A DNA stretch of 7,987 nt, taken from the NCBI GenBank assembly GCA_900557355.1, contig USSR01000299.1:1-7987 (forward strand). Direction: 5' to 3'. Source of the DNA: an uncultured Bacteroides sp. GTDB taxonomy: Bacteria > Bacteroidota > Bacteroidia > Bacteroidales > Bacteroidaceae. The notes beneath the pieces are model-generated. The model did not search any database and was not told where the DNA came from. It saw only the letters and a list, made by a program, of their open reading frames with translations. The position numbers and the translations under genes are program-made. Of this stretch, positions 1 to 5,451 are shown piece after piece (position 1 is the stretch's first letter; every line of letters begins with the position of its first letter).

Positions 1-1
1 A

Positions 2-24
2 GCCGGGAAAGTGTATCACCCGGC
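2..24 (-). terminator. Possible stem-loop downstream of the PAP2 gene
   Basis: A perfect 6-bp GC-only stem (GCCGGG at 2-7, CCCGGC at 19-24) encloses an 11-nt loop, about 50 nt after the stop codon of the PAP2-family gene. In minus-strand orientation it could end the SDR-PAP2 transcript. The window stops one base beyond the stem, so a T-tract cannot be seen, and without it the terminator assignment is weak. It could equally be part of a neighbouring gene. The rest of 1-73 shows no convincing coding signal. Confidence 0.25.
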
Positions 25-73
25 AGGCATTAGTGCAGGGCGTAGGAAAAAGATAGCAAAAATATTGTTTGCA

Positions 74-1039
74 CTATTTGAACATTGGCTGTGCGAACCA
101 TCTCTTAAACATCCATGTCACCACCACATACAGACCGAAGGCTGAGATGAACCCTACAATCGAGTCGATGAGATAATGTGCCTGGATATACACCGTGGCA
201 CAGCAAAGCAGTATATAGAATGGGAACAGACATGCAAACAGCCGGCGACTGCCACGCCATGCCATAATCATCAAGAGCGTGGAGATACCCACATGTGAAC
301 TGGGAAAAGCCGCCGTAGGACGCTCACCAATTTGCTGTGACCCCTCTACCAAATTGTAGAAGAACCCATGATCGTATCCCGGTCCGGGCAGCAACTCCTG
401 ATTATGGTTGAAGTAATCTCCAATGGAAGGGAACACCCCTTGCGCCACATTATCATCTCCGATAGCCGGAAAATAGAATTGCGGGCCTGCCACCGGAACA
501 AAGATATAAATCAGATAATAGATAAAGAACGAAGTGACCAGCACGAATGATAACTTTTCGAAATACTGAAAACGGTAGATAAAGTACCAAAGCACCACAA
601 TCAGAATCATCGGATAGTAGAAGAAATACCCCATATTAAACGGCTCACTCACCCACATCTGCGGAAAACGAAGACAGAACCATACTGCCGGTTGTCCGTT
701 GAACAGCCACTGTTCGGCCGAAGCAAAAACATGGTCGAGGTTCGGGAATATCCGGTTAAACTCAAATGTATCGGGGTACCAATATGAAAGCAGAGACATC
801 TGGATGGCAATACGCACAAAAGCAGAGAACTTACAGGGTGCCAGCCGGTAAAGATACATCAACAGGAATGTCATGCCGTTAATCATAGCACGATCAATCA
901 ACATCTGTACAGGATGATCCATTTCCTGGAAAAGAAACAAGATCAAAATAGAAGTCAACAGATTATATATAAGTGTTATCTTCTCGACTGCAAACAACCC
1001 TTTCCGGGTTTCTACCTTTTTAAATAAATCTAAAGCCAT
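74..1039 (-). CDS. PAP2-family integral membrane enzyme, Aur1/inositol-phosphorylceramide-synthase-like type
   Basis: A 321-residue membrane protein that probably hydrolyses or transfers a phosphate-linked lipid head group. Hydrophobic segments lie near residues 20-38, 50-65, 140-158, 163-183, 267-287 and 290-311. The PAP2 signature is in the C-terminal third: RP at 240-241, FPSSHVG at 245-251 with H249, and HYLID at 288-292 with H288 and D292. The Arg expected six residues before the last His in the classical SRxxxxxHxxxD motif is absent, and VPVAGPQFY at 181-189 resembles the proline-rich segment of Aur1-like proteins. This favours the PAP2_3/Aur1-like branch over classical PAP2 phosphatases. 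The ATG overlaps the last 10 nt of the upstream SDR gene (ATGGCTTTAG), so the two are likely translationally coupled. The substrate is unknown; sphingolipid, phosphatidate or isoprenoid-phosphate substrates are all possible. The family call is firm, the specific reaction is inference. Confidence 0.9.
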   Translation of the reverse strand: MALDLFKKVETRKGLFAVEKITLIYNLLTSILILFLFQEMDHPVQMLIDRAMINGMTFLLMYLYRLAPCKFSAFVRIAIQMSLLSYWYPDTFEFNRIFPNLDHVFASAEQWLFNGQPAVWFCLRFPQMWVSEPFNMGYFFYYPMILIVVLWYFIYRFQYFEKLSFVLVTSFFIYYLIYIFVPVAGPQFYFPAIGDDNVAQGVFPSIGDYFNHNQELLPGPGYDHGFFYNLVEGSQQIGERPTAAFPSSHVGISTLLMIMAWRGSRRLFACLFPFYILLCCATVYIQAHYLIDSIVGFISAFGLYVVVTWMFKRWFAQPMFK

Positions 1040-2037
1040 CCCTCGTTCTTATACCAGGCAACGGTCTCCTTTACGCCTTGTTCCAGATTATACTGGGGCG
1101 CAAAACCCAACTCTTTTACAGCCGGGGTAATGTCACATTGCCAATTGCGTTGTTTCATTATGTTATACTTATCAGAATTGAGCGTACTTGGTATCTTGTT
1201 CCACTTTGCCCAGGATTCAGCGAGCAAAGATACAACTTTCAACACAATTAACGGACATATCACCCGAATTACAAACGGATTACCCAATTCTTTCCGGATC
1301 AAGTCAGAAAAAGCACGGCTACGATACACCTGACCGTCTGCCAGGAAATAGGCACGGCGACATGCCCGCTTCTCGATACCAAGGAACACAGCCTGCACAA
1401 TATCTTTCACATAAATAAATGTCAGATCCTGACGGCGGAAACCGACCGCAAAATCCGTATGTTGCTTGATAGACTTAGCCATCAGGTAATAATCTTTTTC
1501 ACGCGGGCCATATACTCCTGTGGGGCGATAAATAACATAGGGGAATCCGGGAATACTTTGTAAATAAAGCTCGGCTTTGAGTTTGCTCAATCCGTAAGCG
1601 GTGTTGGGCAGGGGCGAATCTTCCTCTGTAATCGGTTGGTAAGTTTTCTCATGAACAGGACCGAACACACTCAGCGTACTGATATAAATAAACTGTTTCG
1701 GTATCATGTTCAGCTCGCGAAGAGTATCAACGAAATATTTCGTCTGCAAATAATTCACCCGGTCGAATTCCCGTTTATCGGTGCACTTGGTTACCCCGGC
1801 ACAATGGATGATATAATCAAACTTATTATACGTTCCTTTGTGTCCGGAAAGTTGGGCACGCAGTTCATTGGGATGTGCAAAGTCCAGTTCAAGGATATGT
1901 ATTTTGCGGTTTCGCAAATACTTCCGGCTACTGCTTGAACGGATTCCCGCCCACACACCAAACTTCCGCTTCAACGCTTCTTCCACGATGAAACTTCCGA
2001 TAAATCCGCTGGCTCCTGTAATTAATATACTTTCCAC
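1030..2037 (-). CDS. Extended SDR protein: NAD(P)-dependent epimerase/dehydratase or reductase
   Basis: A 335-residue Rossmann-fold protein of the extended short-chain dehydrogenase/reductase family. The nucleotide-binding motif TGASGFIG is at residues 7-14, HCAG at 78-81, the catalytic Ser region YISTLS at 118-123, Tyr148 and Lys152 in AYGLSK, and RPTGVYGP at 171-178. The C-terminal half is the substrate domain, with a hydrophobic stretch at about 256-274 that could contact membrane. The start is GTG: an in-frame TGA lies two codons upstream (2041-2043), so no earlier start is possible. The stop overlaps the start of the PAP2-family gene by 10 nt, which implies a shared pathway, plausibly lipid or glycolipid modification. 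Similar proteins are often labelled dihydroflavonol reductase, 3-beta-HSD-like or nucleotide-sugar epimerase; bacterial ceramide reductase (CerR) is also an extended SDR. I cannot choose a substrate from sequence alone. Confidence 0.92.
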   Translation of the reverse strand: MESILITGASGFIGSFIVEEALKRKFGVWAGIRSSSSRKYLRNRKIHILELDFAHPNELRAQLSGHKGTYNKFDYIIHCAGVTKCTDKREFDRVNYLQTKYFVDTLRELNMIPKQFIYISTLSVFGPVHEKTYQPITEEDSPLPNTAYGLSKLKAELYLQSIPGFPYVIYRPTGVYGPREKDYYLMAKSIKQHTDFAVGFRRQDLTFIYVKDIVQAVFLGIEKRACRRAYFLADGQVYRSRAFSDLIRKELGNPFVIRVICPLIVLKVVSLLAESWAKWNKIPSTLNSDKYNIMKQRNWQCDITPAVKELGFAPQYNLEQGVKETVAWYKNEGWL

Positions 2038-2057
2038 CTGTCACTCTTTACGTTAAA

Positions 2058-2065
2058 CAAATGTA
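2058..2065 (-). promoter_or_regulatory. Candidate -7 box (TACATTTG) before the SDR gene
   Basis: Read on the minus strand this is TACATTTG, an exact match to the Bacteroides -7 consensus TAnnTTTG, 20 nt before the GTG start of the SDR gene. It sits in the 48-nt gap after the CDF gene. No TTTG-like -33 element is found at the expected 19-21 nt spacing, so the evidence is half a promoter. If active, the SDR-PAP2 pair could be transcribed separately from the CDF gene, with a leader of only about 14 nt. Confidence 0.35.
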
Positions 2066-2085
2066 TTTAGTGCGATTAGGAATCA

Positions 2086-2997
2086 CTATTTCAACGGTTC
2101 GACATGAATACCCACATGTGTACCCCTACCGAACATCTCTTTTAGCTTGTTCTCTATTTCCGTCGCTGTCCGGTGTGCCTCTTCCAAAGGAATCTTGCCA
2201 TCCATACGCACATGTACTTCAATGGCACAATAACTCCCAATACGACGTGTACGCAAATGATGCGGTGAACTGACACCGGGAAATGACAGAATGGTCTCCT
2301 GTATCTGATTTTCCACCTCGACAGGCAACGATTTCTCCAGTAGTTCATCTACACAAGGTATGAGCAACCGGATAGAGACTTTCATAATAAAGAAGCTTAC
2401 TATCACTGCCGCTATCGGATCGAGTACCCGCCAATGGGGACCCAACAAAATTGCGCCACCAATACCGATAGCTGTGCCAATGGAAGAAAGTGCATCACTC
2501 CGGTGATGCCACGCATTGGCAATCACTGCCTGTGAGTTCAATTTCTTTCCCTTAAATACTGTATAGCGATAAATAACTTCCTTTGAAACAATGGATATCA
2601 ACGCTGCTGCCAGTGCCAGAATACCCGGTTCCTGCAAAGAACCTCCCTGCAAGAAACGATAAATGGACGATACACCGCTCCAAAGAATACCAAATCCCAC
2701 AAACAGCAACAGAATACCGATAATAGCCGTAGCCAATGTCTCGTACTTTCCGTGCCCGTAATCGTGGCTTTCATCCTCGGGCTTGGCAGATATACGCACA
2801 AACAGAATCACTATAATATCAGTGACAAAGTCCGACAATGAATGAACCGCATCTGCCAGCATAGCAGCACTATGACCGAAGAAAGCGGCAAAGAATTTGA
2901 ATACAAGCAAGAGGAAATTTACAATACTACCCATCACAGTCACCCGGTAAATTCCTTTTTCCCGTTCAGTGTTTTGCTTGTCCAACGCTTGTTCCAT
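2086..2997 (-). CDS. Cation diffusion facilitator (CDF) family divalent metal transporter
   Basis: A 303-residue inner-membrane transporter, normal length for the family, that would export Zn2+ or related divalent cations, usually by proton antiport. Six hydrophobic segments are visible between about residues 16 and 214, followed by a cytoplasmic alpha/beta domain (about 215-303). The metal site is seen as HxxxD in helix 2 (H52, D56, in ADAVHSLSD) and HxxxD in helix 5 (H164, D168, in AWHHRSD). The family motif DYGHGKYE is at 79-86. HxxxD in both helices is the pattern associated with zinc-type CDFs rather than the DxxxD pattern of manganese types. The C-terminal domain has the usual histidines (H246, H247, H262, H275, H294, H298). 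It is divergent from the RNase R gene and 48 nt upstream of the SDR gene. The family call is secure; the metal is inferred, and no metalloregulator gene is adjacent. Confidence 0.95.
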   Translation of the reverse strand: MEQALDKQNTEREKGIYRVTVMGSIVNFLLLVFKFFAAFFGHSAAMLADAVHSLSDFVTDIIVILFVRISAKPEDESHDYGHGKYETLATAIIGILLLFVGFGILWSGVSSIYRFLQGGSLQEPGILALAAALISIVSKEVIYRYTVFKGKKLNSQAVIANAWHHRSDALSSIGTAIGIGGAILLGPHWRVLDPIAAVIVSFFIMKVSIRLLIPCVDELLEKSLPVEVENQIQETILSFPGVSSPHHLRTRRIGSYCAIEVHVRMDGKIPLEEAHRTATEIENKLKEMFGRGTHVGIHVEPLK

Positions 2998-3025
2998 TAT
3001 CCAGCCGTTTTTTTATAAATCGTTG

Positions 3026-3059
3026 CAAATATAGTACATAAATCCGTTTGTTTCTGCAA
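3026..3059 (-). promoter_or_regulatory. Candidate Bacteroides-type promoter of the CDF gene
   Basis: On the minus strand, TATATTTG (3026-3033) matches the Bacteroides -7 consensus TAnnTTTG exactly. A TTGC element (3056-3059) lies 22 nt upstream of it, slightly more than the usual 19-21 nt spacer and only a partial match to TTTG at -33. Transcription would start near 3019, giving a leader of about 22 nt before the ATG at 2997. No obvious operator palindrome for a metal-responsive repressor is seen around it. Confidence 0.5.
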
Positions 3060-3129
3060 TTTACCGGTTATTTTCTACCAACAAAGAATATTTTGGGGAT
3101 AGATTGAACGAGTGATAACAATTATTTGT

Positions 3130-3137
3130 TTACTTTG
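3130..3137 (+). promoter_or_regulatory. rnr: Weak candidate -7 box for the RNase R gene
   Basis: TTACTTTG matches the Bacteroides -7 consensus TAnnTTTG at five of its six fixed positions. The nearest TTG upstream (3104-3106) is 23 nt away, which is a poor spacing. If real, transcription would start near 3144, placing the whole heptamer inverted repeat (3151-3239) in the leader of the rnr mRNA. This is the best candidate I can see in the intergenic region on the plus strand, but it is not convincing. Confidence 0.2.
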
Positions 3138-3150
3138 TAGGCGTGAGTTA

Positions 3151-3239
3151 GCTACAAGTTACAAGCTACGGGCTACAATTGCCATGCGGCTCGATGCTTA
3201 TGTAGCAGTTTTTATACCTGTAACCTGTAGCTCGTAACT
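3151..3239. repeat. Inverted repeat built of 7-nt units (GYTACRR) upstream of rnr
   Basis: The left part (3151-3178) is four consecutive heptamers fitting GYTACRR, for example GCTACAA and GTTACAA. The right part (3218-3238) is three consecutive heptamers of the same consensus on the opposite strand. An eighth, imperfect inverted unit lies at 3200-3206. The arms 3157-3177 and 3219-3239 are inverted over 21 nt with three mismatches, around a 41-nt loop. As minus-strand RNA two of the mismatches become G:U pairs; as plus-strand RNA one does. The right arm ends 16 nt before the rnr start codon. It may be a small dispersed palindromic repeat, or leader structure. No flanking target duplication is evident. 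Confidence 0.75.
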
Positions 3240-3255
3240 AAAAACTTTTAAATAT

Positions 3256-5400
3256 ATGGCTAAGAACAAAGAAAAGAAAGCCGGCAAACGGATGAAGAAA
3301 AAAGAACTCATCGCCGCGCTAATGGATTTTTTCCATTCAAAACCCGACGAAGTACTGTCTCTGAAATACATATTTGAACAACTTCATCTCACCACGCATC
3401 CCCTGAAGATGTTATGCAGGGATATCCTGAGTGACCTGTTGTTGGACGACTATATCACTGAAGTGGACAAAAGCAAGTATAAGCTGAACAACCACGGCGT
3501 AGAAATGGTGGGTACTTTCCAACGTAAAAGCAACGGAAAGAACTCTTTCATTCCTGAAGGTGGCGGCGATCCGATATTCGTTGCCGAACGTAACTCGGCA
3601 CACGCTATGAACAATGACAAAGTACGCATCTCCTTCTATGCCAAACGTCGTGGACGTGAAGCCGAAGGGGAAGTTATCGAAATACTGGAACGTGCCAACG
3701 ATACCTTTGTCGGTACATTGGAAGTAGGCAGTTCATACGCTTTCCTCGTAACGGAAAACCGTACACTTGCCAACGATATCTTTATCCCGAAAGAGAAGCT
3801 GAAAGGCGGGAAAACAGGTGATAAGGCCATCGTGAAAGTGGTGGAATGGCCTGACAAAGCCAAAAACCCCATCGGGCAAGTCATCGACATCCTGGGTAAA
3901 GCAGGTGACAATACCACGGAGATGCACGCTATCCTCGCCGAGTTTGGTTTACCTTACGTTTACCCTTCTTCCGTAGAAAAAGCTGCAGACAGAATCCCAG
4001 CCGAGATTTCCGTCGAAGAGATTGCCAAGCGCGAGGACTTCCGGAATGTAACTACTTTCACCATCGACCCGAAAGATGCCAAGGACTTCGACGATGCTCT
4101 CTCTATCCGTAAAATAAAGGATGGCTTGTGGGAAGTAGGTGTGCACATTGCTGATGTCACCCACTACGTCACCGAGGGCAGCATCATCGATAAGGAAGCT
4201 GAAAAGCGTGCCACATCTGTTTATCTGGTAGACCGTACCATCCCGATGCTTCCCGAACGCCTCTGTAACTTCATCTGTTCCCTGCGTCCCGATGAAGAGA
4301 AACTGGCATACTCGGTCATCTTTGAGATCAATGAAAAAGGAGATGTGAAGGATGCACGCGTGGTACATACGGTAATCAAGTCTGACCGCCGCTTTACTTA
4401 CGAGGAAGCACAACAGGTGATTGAGACTAAAGAAGGTGACTTCAAGGAAGAAATCCTGATGCTAGATACCATTGCCAAGGCATTACGTCAAAAACGTTTC
4501 GTCTCCGGAGCCATCAACTTCGACCGCTACGAAGTGAAATTCGAGATAGACGCAAAAGGCAAACCCATCAGCGTTTACTTCAAAGTGTCCCAAGATGCCA
4601 ATAAGTTGGTAGAGGAGTTCATGCTGCTTGCCAACCGTACCGTAGCCGAGAAGATCGGCCGCGTACCGAAAAACAAGAAAGCAAAGGTATTCCCTTATCG
4701 TATCCACGATCTTCCGGACCCGGAAAAGCTAGATAACCTGGCGCAATTCATTGCCCGATTCGGTTACAAGCTACGTACCAGCGGTACGAAGACGGATGTA
4801 TCCAAGTCCATCAACCACTTACTGGATGATATTCAAGGGAAGAAAGAAGAGAACCTTATCGAAACCGTATCCATCCGTGCCATGCAGAAAGCGCGTTATT
4901 CCACGCATAACATCGGGTTCTACGGATTGGCATTCGATTACTATACGCATTTCACCTCCCCCATCCGCCGGTTCCCGGATATGATGGTACACCGCCTGCT
5001 CACCAAATACCTAGCTGGCGGACGCAGTGTTTCCGAAACTAAGTACGAAGATCTCTGCGACCATTCCAGCAACATGGAGCAAATTGCAGCCAATGCCGAA
5101 CGTGCTTCTGTGAAGTACAAACAGGTAGAGTTTATGACGGAACGTCTGGGACAGATATTCGACGGTGTAATCTCCGGTGTAACGGAGTGGGGGCTGTACG
5201 TAGAGTTGAACGAAAACAAATGTGAAGGTATGATACCTATCCGTGACCTCGATGATGATTACTATGAGTTCGACGAAAAGAACTACTGTCTGCGTGGACG
5301 CCGCAAGCACCGCACGTATAGTCTGGGTGATGCAATTACGATTAAAGTGGCACGCGCCAACCTGGAGAAGAAGCAACTGGACTTTGCTTTGGTAGACTAA
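3256..5400 (+). CDS. rnr: Ribonuclease R (RNB-family 3'-5' exoribonuclease)
   Basis: A 714-residue processive 3'-5' exoribonuclease that degrades structured RNA in the cytoplasm and acts in mRNA decay, RNA quality control and rRNA turnover. Domains in order: lysine-rich N-terminus (1-16), winged-helix domain (about 16-80), two cold-shock-type OB folds (about 84-215), RNB catalytic domain (about 261-585) and S1 domain (about 632-714). The catalytic motif TIDPKDAKDFDDA at 269-281 supplies Asp271, 277, 279 and 280, nearly the numbering I recall for E. coli RNase R (D272, D278, D280, D281). HFTSPIRRFPD at 565-575 is the other hallmark RNB motif. The protein lacks the long basic C-terminal tail of the E. 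coli enzyme and ends just after S1. Presence of the winged-helix domain argues for RNase R over RNase II. It is monocistronic: divergent from the CDF gene, convergent with the HTCS gene, with an unusual inverted repeat in the upstream region. Confidence 0.97.
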   Translation: MAKNKEKKAGKRMKKKELIAALMDFFHSKPDEVLSLKYIFEQLHLTTHPLKMLCRDILSDLLLDDYITEVDKSKYKLNNHGVEMVGTFQRKSNGKNSFIPEGGGDPIFVAERNSAHAMNNDKVRISFYAKRRGREAEGEVIEILERANDTFVGTLEVGSSYAFLVTENRTLANDIFIPKEKLKGGKTGDKAIVKVVEWPDKAKNPIGQVIDILGKAGDNTTEMHAILAEFGLPYVYPSSVEKAADRIPAEISVEEIAKREDFRNVTTFTIDPKDAKDFDDALSIRKIKDGLWEVGVHIADVTHYVTEGSIIDKEAEKRATSVYLVDRTIPMLPERLCNFICSLRPDEEKLAYSVIFEINEKGDVKDARVVHTVIKSDRRFTYEEAQQVIETKEGDFKEEILMLDTIAKALRQKRFVSGAINFDRYEVKFEIDAKGKPISVYFKVSQDANKLVEEFMLLANRTVAEKIGRVPKNKKAKVFPYRIHDLPDPEKLDNLAQFIARFGYKLRTSGTKTDVSKSINHLLDDIQGKKEENLIETVSIRAMQKARYSTHNIGFYGLAFDYYTHFTSPIRRFPDMMVHRLLTKYLAGGRSVSETKYEDLCDHSSNMEQIAANAERASVKYKQVEFMTERLGQIFDGVISGVTEWGLYVELNENKCEGMIPIRDLDDDYYEFDEKNYCLRGRRKHRTYSLGDAITIKVARANLEKKQLDFALVD

Positions 5401-5408
5401 ATAATCTA

Positions 5409-5451
5409 AATAATGTATGAAGGTGCGGAATCCGTGCCTTCATACATTATT
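5409..5451. terminator. Bidirectional stem-loop terminator between rnr and the HTCS gene
   Basis: A 15-bp perfect inverted repeat (5409-5423 with 5437-5451) continues inward through two G:U pairs and three G:C pairs to a 3-nt AAT loop, a 20-bp stem in all. It begins 8 nt after the rnr stop and runs into the first two bases (5450-5451) of the HTCS TAA codon on the other strand. The outer part of the stem is A/T-rich, so both transcripts end the hairpin in a U-rich arm; a T-rich run (5450-5459) follows on the plus strand. It suits factor-independent termination for both convergent genes. Confidence 0.85.

Noticed and set aside
57..64. TATTTTTG on the minus strand, a match to the -7 box TAnnTTTG
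   Set aside because: No TTTG element at the right spacing and no gene visible downstream within the window; such A/T-rich matches are common by chance.
1..145. Plus-strand frame open from the left edge to a stop at 143-145
   Set aside because: Short, without recognisable protein features, and mostly antisense to the end of the PAP2-family gene; likely chance.
1636..1938. Plus-strand open frame of 100 codons inside the SDR gene
   Set aside because: It is antisense to conserved SDR motifs, has no promoter-like signal, and has no recognisable product.
3178..3218. Riboswitch in the loop between the repeat arms
   Set aside because: Only small local pairings such as TGCT/AGCA are seen; there is no known aptamer pattern, and RNase R is not a typical riboswitch target.
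3151..3239. CRISPR array or phage attachment site explanation for the repeated units
   Set aside because: Units are only 7 nt, contiguous and without spacers, in inverted orientation; there is no tRNA, integrase or cas gene nearby.
3949..4413. Minus-strand open frame of 154 codons inside rnr
   Set aside because: It is antisense to the RNB catalytic core, whose motifs are intact on the plus strand; a shadow frame.
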